Source: Rhodospirillales bacterium (GTDB taxonomy: Bacteria; Pseudomonadota; Alphaproteobacteria; Rhodospirillales; Casp-alpha2). From it: a stretch of DNA of 7,767 bases. The position numbers and the translations under genes were made by a program. Below are positions 1 through 6,797 of this stretch, piece after piece (within the stretch, counting starts at the first letter, position 1; each line of letters opens with the position of its first letter). The stretch lies in contig JANRAT010000093.1 in the NCBI GenBank assembly GCA_030727885.1, positions 1-7,767 of the forward strand, read 5' to 3'. The notes under the pieces were generated by a model. That model ran no database searches and was not told the DNA's origin. It saw only the letters and a program-made list of their open reading frames with translations.

Positions 1-1628
1 GCTTTCGCGATGGGTAGCACCTGCACGCCATCAGGCACACCAATCCAGATCAGGTTGCTATCCATTGATTTCGAAAGTATCTCCGCCAGTTTTTGCATCA
101 ACTGATCGTGCGTGTATCCCAGCAATATTTCGCCCTGGAACTGTGACAAGGCCACACTGTACTGCACGTGTTTCTGCGCCTGGATTTCCGCTTTTTTCAG
201 CGATGTGACGTCCGTATGCGTGCCAGACATGCGCAGCGGCTTACCATCATCCGCCCACGCCAGCACATGTCCGCGATCAAGCACCCAAACCCAGGAACCG
301 TTCTTGTGACGCAACCGGTGCGTACTTTCGTAATATTCGTGCTTGTTGCTGATGACATCATCAAGCGCAGTCTCTACAGCTTTTGCATCATCCGGGTGCA
401 GCAGACTTTCCCATGTCTTGAGAGTTACAGGTTCCAGTTCCTTAAGTGAATAGCCAACAATCTCGGCCCATCGTTCGTTGAAGACCGTCGCCCCGGTTTC
501 AAGATTCCACTCCCAGGTACCGGTTCCTGTCCCCCAGATGATTTCCTCCAGTTTCCGCCGTTCATCGGCCAGGACCCGTTCGGTATTCTTCAGGTCCGTA
601 ATGTCGGTAACGCTTACGGGAACCCTTTTCGCCGCCTCCACCGTCTTTGGAATCGGCATGGAAATAATACAGTTCAAACTGACCCCGTCACTGCGTCTGA
701 ACTCTGCGCTTCGCACGAACATCGAAACCCCGTCCCAATATGCATGCAACCTCTCAACAAAAATTTCACGCGCACCTGGACCGAAATACTTCTCGATTGA
801 ACCGATCAGGGCCACGGCCGACGGTGCCATGAAAAGGTCTGTGGCATACTTGTTTGCCTTGGTGATTTTGACGGCATTGATCAACTCGGAGACCAGGCCG
901 GGGTTTGCATCCAGATGTGCCTGCAGGTCGGTGACGCCGCTGGCGCGGAGTTCATCCAGCTTACGCACGACAACGGAGAGATCTTCTTCCAGCAATGCGA
1001 CAGCCGCGGAATCAAACAGCGATTCAAAACGCTGTTCGCTTTCCTCAATCAACTGATCCGTGAAGCGGCTTTTTTCAATTTCCCTCAGGAATACACCCAT
1101 AACCACCGTGCAAAGCGTCAATGTCACCAGAAAGGGTGTCGCCAGCGTCAGCAGAATATCGTCGACATAACTGACTGACAGGAAAGAAAACAGTCCGATG
1201 GACACCAGCTGAACGATCAAACCAAAGACAAACAACGTCAGCACACGAATGTTGGGAAGGGCAGAGGCCAACATATCCTTGAACAGCAAGCCGATCAGGA
1301 TTGACGCCAGGATGGTTGCAACGCCAACGGGATATCCGCCGCCGCCCAGATAAATTCGATAGATACTTGCTGAGATACCGGCGATGCCCGCCGTTAAGGG
1401 GCCACCGAATAATCCTGCCAATGACAGAACAACTGTTCGGGCATCAAATATAATGCCCGGTTTGTAGTTAACTGACCAATGCATGGCGGCGATGGCGGCT
1501 GCGCCGAAAAGCAGTCCGGAGGCAATTTGACCTGCCCGTTCACCATGAGGCCATTTAATAATAACGAACCAATGGAAAGCACAGAGCGATAAAAGAAGTA
1601 ACGCATTGCTGATTAGGCTTATTGTCAA
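1..1628 (-). CDS. Membrane sensor protein with 5TMR-LYT and PAS domains (C-terminus beyond window)
   Basis: The minus strand is open without a stop from 1628 to the left edge (542 codons). Residues about 5-182 are hydrophobic and resemble the LytS/YhcK-type 5TM receptor region: an FDAR motif near 61-64, then LFGGPLTAGIAG (73-84) and YRIYLGGGGYPVG (90-102). A PAS domain of the divergent 'LDELRASGVTDL' type spans about 198-348 and ends in VTDITDLK. A canonical PAS_3-like domain follows (about 365-480: GTWEWN, HPDD, HKNGSWVWV, GTHTDVT). Residues 505-542 look like the start of a GAF or similar sensor domain. The output domain (kinase, GGDEF or EAL) is outside the window. No ATG lies upstream of the membrane region; TTG at 1628 is chosen because GAGAG sits 10 nt before it and it precedes the first hydrophobic helix. 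The frame is open back to about 1694, so the start is uncertain. The protein probably senses a small ligand or redox state at the inner membrane; this role is inferred. Confidence 0.85.
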   Translation of the reverse strand, partial: MTISLISNALLLLSLCAFHWFVIIKWPHGERAGQIASGLLFGAAAIAAMHWSVNYKPGIIFDARTVVLSLAGLFGGPLTAGIAGISASIYRIYLGGGGYPVGVATILASILIGLLFKDMLASALPNIRVLTLFVFGLIVQLVSIGLFSFLSVSYVDDILLTLATPFLVTLTLCTVVMGVFLREIEKSRFTDQLIEESEQRFESLFDSAAVALLEEDLSVVVRKLDELRASGVTDLQAHLDANPGLVSELINAVKITKANKYATDLFMAPSAVALIGSIEKYFGPGAREIFVERLHAYWDGVSMFVRSAEFRRSDGVSLNCIISMPIPKTVEAAKRVPVSVTDITDLKNTERVLADERRKLEEIIWGTGTGTWEWNLETGATVFNERWAEIVGYSLKELEPVTLKTWESLLHPDDAKAVETALDDVISNKHEYYESTHRLRHKNGSWVWVLDRGHVLAWADDGKPLRMSGTHTDVTSLKKAEIQAQKHVQYSVALSQFQGEILLGYTHDQLMQKLAEILSKSMDSNLIWIGVPDGVQVLPIAK

Positions 1629-1705
1629 GACGCAGTTACTCTCAATATTAACAGAATACGCACAGTTATTTACTGATTTATATCCAGTCTGGTGAATTCT
1701 GTATT

Positions 1706-1735
1706 ATTAAAAAATCAAGAGCGTTATTTTTTTAT
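1706..1735. repeat. AT-rich imperfect inverted repeat in the intergenic region
   Basis: The 187-bp gap 1629-1815 has no credible gene and is far richer in A+T than its flanks. Within it, ATTAAAAAAT (1706-1715) and ATTTTTTTAT (1726-1735) pair at 9 of 10 positions around a 10-nt spacer. It lies about 80 nt downstream of the YeeE/YedE operon end and about 78 nt upstream of the sensor start, both on the minus strand. It could be an A/T-type terminator for the operon, an UP-like or nucleoid-protein site for the sensor promoter, or plain AT-rich DNA. There is no GC-rich stem, so a classical Rho-independent terminator is not supported. Confidence 0.35.
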
Positions 1736-1815
1736 CACAACTTGCGAATATTTACAATTAATATGGGAATGATTAGAATTTGTATTAACAAGCTATCTCA
1801 CGGGACTTTGGCCCC

Positions 1816-2232
1816 TCACAGCCACCGCGCTGTCAGCGACGCCACGAAAAACCCGGCAAACATACAGGCAACGAACAGTAGCACCGGCAAACCGCCGATG
1901 CTCAGTGCTGTGATTGCCGGGCCCGGGCAGATCCCGACCAGACCCCATCCGGCACCGAAGGTTGCCGCACCCAGTATCAATTTCCTGTTAATCGAACCGG
2001 AGGCAGGACCCGGGAACTTGTCGCCGCAAACCGGCTTCACGCGCTTTGCAGCAATACGCCACGCGATGATCATCGGCAAAACCGCCCCTGCCATCACGAA
2101 ACCGAGGGTCGGGTCCCATGCGCCGCTTGCGACATCAAGAAAGGCGATGACCCGCGCTGGATCAATCATATCCGAAACGACGAGGCCCAGACCAAAAAGA
2201 ACACCACTGAAAAGCGAGACAAGAAGATTCAT
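1816..2232 (-). CDS. YeeE/YedE-type transporter, second half (DUF6691-like, 138 aa)
   Basis: This small integral membrane protein forms the C-terminal half of a split YeeE/YedE transporter. Full-length YeeE imports thiosulfate; split pairs (often named PmpA/PmpB) are linked to sulfur-compound movement. Visible signatures are SDMIDPARVIAFLD (20-33), WDPTLGFVM (39-47) and GWGLVGICPGPA (95-106). Cys102 in the CPGP motif matches the third relay cysteine of full-length YeeE. A second cysteine is at 69. About four membrane segments are predicted. The start ATG at 2232 is 3 nt after the stop of the upstream half, with only a weak GGG ahead of it, which suggests translational coupling. It is the last gene of the minus-strand cluster. 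Family is clear; the exact substrate is not. Confidence 0.87.
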   Translation of the reverse strand: MNLLVSLFSGVLFGLGLVVSDMIDPARVIAFLDVASGAWDPTLGFVMAGAVLPMIIAWRIAAKRVKPVCGDKFPGPASGSINRKLILGAATFGAGWGLVGICPGPAITALSIGGLPVLLFVACMFAGFFVASLTARWL

Positions 2233-2235
2233 GAT

Positions 2236-2667
2236 TTACCCGTATATCATCGGCCTGACGAACACGGCGACAGCCATGGCGATTGACATGAAGACGAGCG
2301 TTGCAGCAATTGAGCGCGGAGAGAAACGCGAAAGACCGCACACGCCATGACCACTGGTGCAGCCGCCGCCGGTTCTGGAGCCAAAGCCGACCAGCAGGCC
2401 ACCCGCCGAAAGCAAAACCACTGAATGTGTAACGCCGATATCCGGCATGGGGTGGAACAGCCCGTAAATCTGTGGGGCCACAATCAGACCCAGTAGAAAC
2501 AGGACACTGCCTTTGTAATGGGTACCCGGCTCTATTCTGGCGACCGCGCTGGCAATCCCGCTGATCCCGGCGATGCGTCCGGCAAACAGCAGAAACAGTG
2601 CTGCCCCGCAGCCGATCAGCATACCGCCGCCCAGTCCCATCAGGATGTCATGTGCGTTGAAAACCAT
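2236..2667 (-). CDS. YeeE/YedE-type transporter, first half (143 aa)
   Basis: This is the N-terminal half of the split sulfur transporter, an inner-membrane protein with about four hydrophobic segments. The diagnostic motif GGGCTSGHGVCG lies at residues 100-111, preceded by GFGSRT (94-99). Cys20 (in LIGCGAAL) and Cys103 occupy the places of the first and second conserved cysteines that pass thiosulfate through full-length YeeE. With Cys102 of the next gene, the two proteins together carry the complete three-cysteine path, so they are expected to assemble. The start at 2667 has a good AGGAG 5 nt upstream. No rhodanese, persulfide dioxygenase or BigR-type regulator, the common partners of such pairs, is in the window; here the pair follows a metal transporter and a two-component system. 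Confidence 0.9.
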   Translation of the reverse strand: MVFNAHDILMGLGGGMLIGCGAALFLLFAGRIAGISGIASAVARIEPGTHYKGSVLFLLGLIVAPQIYGLFHPMPDIGVTHSVVLLSAGGLLVGFGSRTGGGCTSGHGVCGLSRFSPRSIAATLVFMSIAMAVAVFVRPMIYG

Positions 2668-2697
2668 TTTGCTCCTGCATATTCCGCATGAATTAAG

Positions 2698-2714
2698 GAC
2701 GGCAGTCGACCGTC
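2698..2714. other. Small hairpin in the VIT to YeeE/YedE gap
   Basis: The arms GACGG and CCGTC pair perfectly around a 7-nt loop in the 58-bp gap between the VIT stop and the next start. No T-run follows on the minus strand (CTTAATT comes next), so it is not a convincing terminator. It could lower read-through or stabilise the upstream mRNA end. A short stem of this kind may also be chance. Confidence 0.22.
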
Positions 2715-2726
2715 AGCATAGTCACT

Positions 2727-3434
2727 TTATAAGACTGTTCCGAACATCGCGCCAATGCCTGCTGTCACAGCCATAGCAATCGCCCCCCAGAATGTAACCC
2801 TCAGTGTTGCTGTCAGGACCTTAGCCCCGCCAACCCGTGCCGACAACGCACCCAGTGCTGCGAGGCTGATCAGCGTTGCTGCCGAGACCACCCAAATAGC
2901 CTGCGAGAGCGGCGCCAGCCACATCGCGACCAGCGGCAATAAGGCACCGGCTGAAAACGTCAATGCCGAGGTAAACGCCGCCTGAATAGGCCTGGCAACG
3001 GCGTGCTCTGAAATGCCCAGTTCATCGCGGGCATGGCTGGCCAGAGCATCACGCGCCATCAGCTGCCGGGCAACCTTTTCCGCAAGATCCTTTTCGACGC
3101 CGCGTTCGACGTAAATATCCGCAAGTTCGCGCAGCTCTTCTTCCGGCATCTCGTCGAGCGCCTTTTGCTCGGTGACGAGATCGGCCCGCTCGGTGTCCGA
3201 TTGAGAACTGACTGAGACGTATTCACCGGCGGCCATGGACATGGCCCCGGCAACGAGGCCTGCAATCCCTGCAATCAGAATACTGTTGCGGTCCGGTGTT
3301 GCGGCGGCGACACCAACGATCAGGCTGGCGGTTGATACGATGCCGTCATTGGCGCCGAGCACTGCTGCCCGCAACCAGCCGATCCGTTGTACGAAGTGAT
3401 GTTCTTTACTGATCGGGGATTCCACACTGTTCAT
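2727..3434 (-). CDS. VIT1/CCC1 family Fe2+/Mn2+ transporter (235 aa)
   Basis: Members of the VIT1/CCC1 family export Fe2+ or Mn2+ from the cytosol, usually in exchange for protons; in bacteria they are placed in the inner membrane. RIGWLRAAVLGANDGIVSTA (17-36) is the family hallmark, with the TM1 aspartate at Asp30. A second helix with GAMSMAAGEYVS (63-74) follows. Residues about 75-145 form a soluble linker rich in Glu and Asp (including Glu82, Glu89, Glu95 and Glu98-100, plus Met126), in the position of the VIT metal-binding domain. Three more membrane segments occupy about 150-235. The length is normal for the family. The gene starts 22 nt after the histidine kinase stop, with no strong ribosome site visible, so it is probably co-transcribed with the kinase and translationally coupled. 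That placement suggests the two-component system answers a metal or envelope signal; this is inference. Confidence 0.93.
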   Translation of the reverse strand: MNSVESPISKEHHFVQRIGWLRAAVLGANDGIVSTASLIVGVAAATPDRNSILIAGIAGLVAGAMSMAAGEYVSVSSQSDTERADLVTEQKALDEMPEEELRELADIYVERGVEKDLAEKVARQLMARDALASHARDELGISEHAVARPIQAAFTSALTFSAGALLPLVAMWLAPLSQAIWVVSAATLISLAALGALSARVGGAKVLTATLRVTFWGAIAMAVTAGIGAMFGTVL

Positions 3435-3456
3435 CCAAAATAATGACGCCGCAGCA

Positions 3457-4806
3457 TCATGTTATTTCCGAGGCTTCGTCAAGTAACCTGAGCTGCACTT
3501 CAAAACCGTCGCTGCAGTTGCTTGCCGGCGACAGGATTTTTAACGAAGCCCCGGCGCCCTCGGCAATCGCGATGGCGATGGCAAGACCAAGACCGCTACC
3601 CTCGGCCATGCTGGAGCCGCGGGCAAACGGTTTGGTCAGATCCTGCAACGGCTCCGGCGCAATCACCGGTCCGGCATTGATCACCCGCACCTCACCGCTC
3701 TCCGGACAGTTAATTTCAATCATCGAGTCCGCGGGGCTGTGCTTCAGGGCGTTTTCGATCAGGTTGCGCATCAGGATGCCGAATGCATCGCCGTCCATTC
3801 GTGACGACAGCGTGCAGGATTCTTGCAGCGAGAACGTGATGCGATCTCCCTGGTCCGTGTCACGGCGAAACTCTGCAACAACATGCTTCAGGATCGGCAG
3901 AAGATCGGTTTTCGTTTCTGTAATCAACGTGCCGCCTTCGGCCCGGGCAAGCTGCATCAACTTTTCGGAAATACGCGTGAGCCGTTGTAATGCCTGTTCA
4001 ATTCTCTGAACCCGGTCCTGCACGTCGCCGGATGGCAGCGTCGTCAACAGTCGCTGGGTTTGCGCCAGTGCACCGGCAATCGGCGTTCTGAGTTCGTGGG
4101 CACTGTTGGCAGCGAAACTGCGCTCCGCCAGCAAACTACGCTGCAAGCGGCCCATCAACTGGTTGACGGCAAAGGCAATCGGGCCAATTTCTTCAGGCAG
4201 CCTGTCGCCGCTGACCGGTGACAAATTGCCGGCACCCCGCGTCTCGATTTCGGTTCTGAGATGCATCAGCGGCACCATGCTGCGGCGAACCAGTAACCAG
4301 ACGACGATAAAACTGAACGGCAAACAAAGAAACAGCGGAATGACCAGGGAAAGGGTCGATTCCATGGTCCCTTCGCGGCGGTGCGCGAGCGGTTCGGCAA
4401 CTTCGATAAACAGCGTGCTGCTGACGGCGGATTCGGTATAGATGCGATGTGTTGCCGTTTTGGAAAACCCGGTCTTTGGCAATTTCGGAAAATTATCCGG
4501 GTCCGCATCATGGGATTGCAGCACGATTTTACCATGCTGGTCGCGGACCAGATATGTCAGGAATTCCTTGTGCGGCGCCAATGATCCGATCAGACGTGTC
4601 GGCAGTCCCGCTTCATGATCAAGGATATCGATCACCGCCAGCGGCAGCAGACGCTGCGCGGTCTCCTGTAATGCACTATCGAAAGCTTCATCAAGTTCAT
4701 GGCGGATGACGTAGCCGGAAAACACAACGCCGACGAACCATAGCGCCGTCACACCCAAGCCCAGATAAAGACTGAGACGATTGCGCAGACTGTATGCGGC
4801 GTTCAT
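3457..4806 (-). CDS. Two-component sensor histidine kinase (449 aa, QseC/PmrB-like layout)
   Basis: This is an inner-membrane sensor kinase that should phosphorylate the regulator encoded just upstream. TM1 is about 11-33, a periplasmic sensor region covers about 34-150, and TM2 is about 152-173. A HAMP-like linker follows (174-225). The H-box NSAHELRTP places the phosphorylated His at 237. The N-box RNLIENALKHSP carries Asn348 and Asn352, and the G2 box is GSGLGLA (403-409). The G1 box reads NAGPVI (377-382): Asn replaces the usual Asp and Val the second Gly, a variation also seen in other kinases such as CusS-type proteins. The start codon overlaps the regulator stop as ATGA, with GGGA 5 nt before it. 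No ligand can be named from the periplasmic sequence. Confidence 0.94.
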   Translation of the reverse strand: MNAAYSLRNRLSLYLGLGVTALWFVGVVFSGYVIRHELDEAFDSALQETAQRLLPLAVIDILDHEAGLPTRLIGSLAPHKEFLTYLVRDQHGKIVLQSHDADPDNFPKLPKTGFSKTATHRIYTESAVSSTLFIEVAEPLAHRREGTMESTLSLVIPLFLCLPFSFIVVWLLVRRSMVPLMHLRTEIETRGAGNLSPVSGDRLPEEIGPIAFAVNQLMGRLQRSLLAERSFAANSAHELRTPIAGALAQTQRLLTTLPSGDVQDRVQRIEQALQRLTRISEKLMQLARAEGGTLITETKTDLLPILKHVVAEFRRDTDQGDRITFSLQESCTLSSRMDGDAFGILMRNLIENALKHSPADSMIEINCPESGEVRVINAGPVIAPEPLQDLTKPFARGSSMAEGSGLGLAIAIAIAEGAGASLKILSPASNCSDGFEVQLRLLDEASEIT

Positions 4807-5462
4807 GGTTGTCCCAGCCGGTAACCGGCGCCGCGCATGGTTTCTATCACCGCGTGGCCGAGTTTCTTGCGCAACCGGCTGACGTGAACCTCAACGGTGT
4901 TGCTTTCGAATTCGGCATCGAAATTGTACAGAGACTCTTCAAGCTGTGCCTTCGAGAAAATGACGCCCGGCCGTTGCATCAGCGCTTCCAAAAGCCGCCA
5001 TTCCCGTGCTGTCAGGATGATGTCCGTACCATGTTTGGAAATTTTCTTGGCGGCCAGATCAATCTGCAGATCGCCGAGGTTGATCATCGGATTGGGATTG
5101 CCGGTATAGCGGCGCTGCACGGCGGCGATCCTTGCTGTCAGTTCGGCCAGATCAAACGGCTTCACCAGATAATCATCAGCGCCGGCATTCAGGCCTTCGA
5201 TCCGCTCCGATATCTGGTCGCGCGCCGTCAGGATGATCACCGGCGTGGTATTACCGGCGGCGCGGACCGTGTTCAGGAAATCCAGTCCACGGCCATCCGG
5301 CAACATCAGATCGAGCAGGATCAGATCATAGCGCGCGGTCCGGGTGCTGACTTCGGCGTCTGCCAGTCGTGTCAGCCAGTCGACAGCGTGCTGATCCGCG
5401 GCCACTTGTTCACGGATCGCGCTACCGAGCATTTCGTCGTCTTCAATTAAAAGTATACGCAT
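4803..5462 (-). CDS. OmpR-family response regulator (219 aa)
   Basis: This is a cytoplasmic DNA-binding regulator. The receiver domain (1-115) has the acidic pair Asp8-Asp9, the phospho-acceptor Asp51 (LLDLMLPDG), Thr79 (ILTARD) and Lys101 (VKPFD). The winged-helix effector domain (about 127-217) has the typical LTAREWRLLEAL and NTVEVHVSRLRKKLG segments and ends in RGAGYRLGQP. The length is typical of the QseB/PmrA subgroup. The frame is open upstream to an ATG at 5582, but the start at 5462 is chosen: it begins the receiver strand directly (MRILLIEDDE) and has GGAA 5 nt upstream, while the extra 40 residues look non-coding. It heads the minus-strand operon and is divergent from the PepSY gene, so autoregulation and control of that gene from the shared spacer are plausible. 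Confidence 0.95.
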   Translation of the reverse strand: MRILLIEDDEMLGSAIREQVAADQHAVDWLTRLADAEVSTRTARYDLILLDLMLPDGRGLDFLNTVRAAGNTTPVIILTARDQISERIEGLNAGADDYLVKPFDLAELTARIAAVQRRYTGNPNPMINLGDLQIDLAAKKISKHGTDIILTAREWRLLEALMQRPGVIFSKAQLEESLYNFDAEFESNTVEVHVSRLRKKLGHAVIETMRGAGYRLGQP

Positions 5463-5519
5463 GATCGTTCCATAAGGGTCTCCGGGGCATAGAGCAATAT
5501 GGGACTTACCTGACGCGGG

Positions 5520-5535
5520 GCTTAAGCAGTATAAA
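5520..5535. promoter_or_regulatory. Candidate promoter element and operator in the divergent spacer
   Basis: The 149-bp spacer 5463-5611 separates the regulator gene from the PepSY gene. On the minus strand TATACT (5533-5528) is a near-perfect -10 hexamer, about 60 nt upstream of the regulator start; a poor TTGCGG lies 19 nt further up, so an activator may be needed. On the plus strand TATAAA overlaps the same bases (5530-5535). The 8-bp palindrome GCTTAAGC (5520-5527) adjoins them, and CTTAAG resembles one half of the CTTAA-type boxes bound by PmrA/QseB-like regulators. A second clear half-site is absent. Assignment is by eye. Confidence 0.33.
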
Positions 5536-5611
5536 GCGAGACCTTCAGGGGGCCGCAAGGTTTCGCCGGCACAGTTCGGCAATTCAATCGATACCCGGGA
5601 GTTGAAATCAA

Positions 5612-5896
5612 ATGAAAAAACACCTGATTGCCGTCGCCATTGCCGCTTCTGCCCTGGGGTATAGCACGTTTGGCCAGGCCAGTGAGCGATGCAACGTTCC
5701 CATGTCAGATTGGCAGCCCCGCGAAGCGTTGCAACAAAAACTGGAAGAAAAAGGCTGGCAGGTTCATCGTATCAAGACCGACGATGGATGCTATAAAGCC
5801 TACGTCGTCACCGATAACGGCGATAACCTCAAAGCCTACTTCGACCCGAAAACTTTGGTAACGATCAAAAAGAAAGATGAAGACCGAGATGATTGA
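5612..5896 (+). CDS. Secreted PepSY-like small protein (PepSY_2 type, 94 aa)
   Basis: Residues 1-23 form a signal peptide (MKKH, a hydrophobic core, then a cleavage site after FGQA), so the mature protein of about 71 residues is periplasmic. The body matches the PepSY_2 pattern: PREALQQKLEEKGWQVHRIK (36-55), DDGCYKAYV (57-65), and a DxxKAYFDPKT strand near 71-81. Cys27 and Cys60 could form a disulfide. The C-terminus is highly charged (KKKDEDRDD). GGGAG lies 10 nt before the start. Such proteins are often found beside two-component systems and may modulate kinases or bind periplasmic partners, but no activity is proven for this type. Its stop lies inside the next gene, implying co-expression with the cyclase. 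Confidence 0.88.
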   Translation: MKKHLIAVAIAASALGYSTFGQASERCNVPMSDWQPREALQQKLEEKGWQVHRIKTDDGCYKAYVVTDNGDNLKAYFDPKTLVTIKKKDEDRDD

Positions 5897-6770
5897 GCCA
5901 CGAAAGATGGCACAGCATAAGACCGACAACGCCATGCCGTCCGAACAGCCTTTCCCGTTAAGCACGCTGTTCCGCAGGCGTTTTATTCCGGCTTTTATCG
6001 CCTTCACGATCCTGTTTCTGGTCTTGCTCGGGCTGACTGCGCAGCATGTGGTCGAGGAAATCTATCTTGAGCAGGCGCAGCGCCGGGCACAGACCATGGC
6101 GCGTGCCGTATCTGTGGCGGCACCCGTCGCCTGGCGCCATCTGATGTCGGGGCAGACCCTGGCGGAAATGAAAAATACCAACGACGCCGACACGCTGGCT
6201 CAGACATTCGCCAGTGAAGTCAAAGAAATGAATCTGCCGGAGCTCAAGGTTTATGATCACGACCGTCGCGTCCTGTTCGCGACCAAGGCCGACGAAATCG
6301 GCTCCACGGAAAACGGTGATGCACTGAAGAATGTGTATGCCAATTCAACATCGGAAATCGTCACCAAGGAATTCCCGGACGGCACCCGTCAGTATGAGCT
6401 TTATGTCCCGGTGTTTGACGAAAACAACACCGTGCAGACGGTGTTCGAACTGTATGAGCCCGTGACCTATCTGAACACCATTCTGCTGAATGCCGGGATT
6501 CCGACCATGGCCGTACCGGCAGCGCTGCTGTTTGTGCTGATCCTTGGGCTCAACACATTGGTCGGTCGCGCGCAGACGGATATCGACCAGCGCACCAACG
6601 CCCTGAAGGAATTGCAGGAGCGGTTGTCATCCTTCGTTTCTGAAACCGCCATCGGCGCCGCCCGTGCCGCCGGTCAGGGCGGCATGATCGTTTCCCAGAA
6701 ACTTGAGACCACCCTGTTTTATTCGGATATTCGCGATTTCACCGGGTTCTCTGAACAGAACACCCCGTAA
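5877..6770 (+). CDS. N-terminal fragment of the interrupted cyclase: membrane sensor part (297 aa)
   Basis: If translation stops at the TAA, this is the product. TM1 spans about 36-55 (FIPAFIAFTILFLVLLGLTA) and TM2 about 212-230 (AVPAALLFVLILGLNTLVG). Between them lie about 155 residues that look like a single Cache-type periplasmic sensor: a long helix with EQAQRRAQTMARAV, then strand-rich sequence with LKVYDHDRRVLFAT (123-136), DGTRQYELYVPVFDE (168-182) and TVFELYEP (188-195). A coiled linker (232-254) joins the first strand of the cyclase domain, LFYSDIRDFTGF (280-291), with the metal ligand Asp284. The fragment ends 13 residues after that ligand. It could still sit in the membrane and bind ligand, but would have no cyclase activity. 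Confidence 0.6.
   Translation: MKTEMIEPRKMAQHKTDNAMPSEQPFPLSTLFRRRFIPAFIAFTILFLVLLGLTAQHVVEEIYLEQAQRRAQTMARAVSVAAPVAWRHLMSGQTLAEMKNTNDADTLAQTFASEVKEMNLPELKVYDHDRRVLFATKADEIGSTENGDALKNVYANSTSEIVTKEFPDGTRQYELYVPVFDENNTVQTVFELYEPVTYLNTILLNAGIPTMAVPAALLFVLILGLNTLVGRAQTDIDQRTNALKELQERLSSFVSETAIGAARAAGQGGMIVSQKLETTLFYSDIRDFTGFSEQNTP
6768..6770 (+). other. Premature in-frame TAA in the cyclase gene
   Basis: This single stop codon, followed by G and by three GTC codons, splits the cyclase frame. The next in-frame codons translate into expected cyclase sequence with no shift. TAA is a normal terminator here (one YeeE/YedE half and the VIT gene end with it), and it is the stop least prone to read-through, so recoding is unlikely. 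Confidence 0.85.
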
Positions 6771-6797
6771 GTCGTCGTCGGCTTCCTCAACGACATC

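Noticed and set aside
478..1056. Plus-strand open frame of 192 codons, and other plus-strand frames within 100-1180
   Set aside because: They lie opposite the well-supported PAS sensor frame and have low-complexity, Ser/Arg-rich translations without any recognisable family.
1742..2350. Plus-strand open frame of 202 codons
   Set aside because: It is antisense to both YeeE/YedE halves, whose motifs are unmistakable; the translation is Pro/Ala/Thr-rich with no domain.
4794..5450. Plus-strand open frame of 218 codons
   Set aside because: It mirrors the response regulator gene exactly; the minus-strand product has every expected receiver and winged-helix residue.
5463..5582. Longer response regulator start at 5582
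   Set aside because: The additional 40 residues do not resemble any regulator N-terminus, the receiver begins at the 5462 ATG, and that ATG has a suitable GGAA site.
6768..6770. Programmed stop-codon recoding (selenocysteine, pyrrolysine or read-through)
   Set aside because: Those use UGA or UAG, TAA ends other genes here, and no downstream structure resembling a recoding element was seen.
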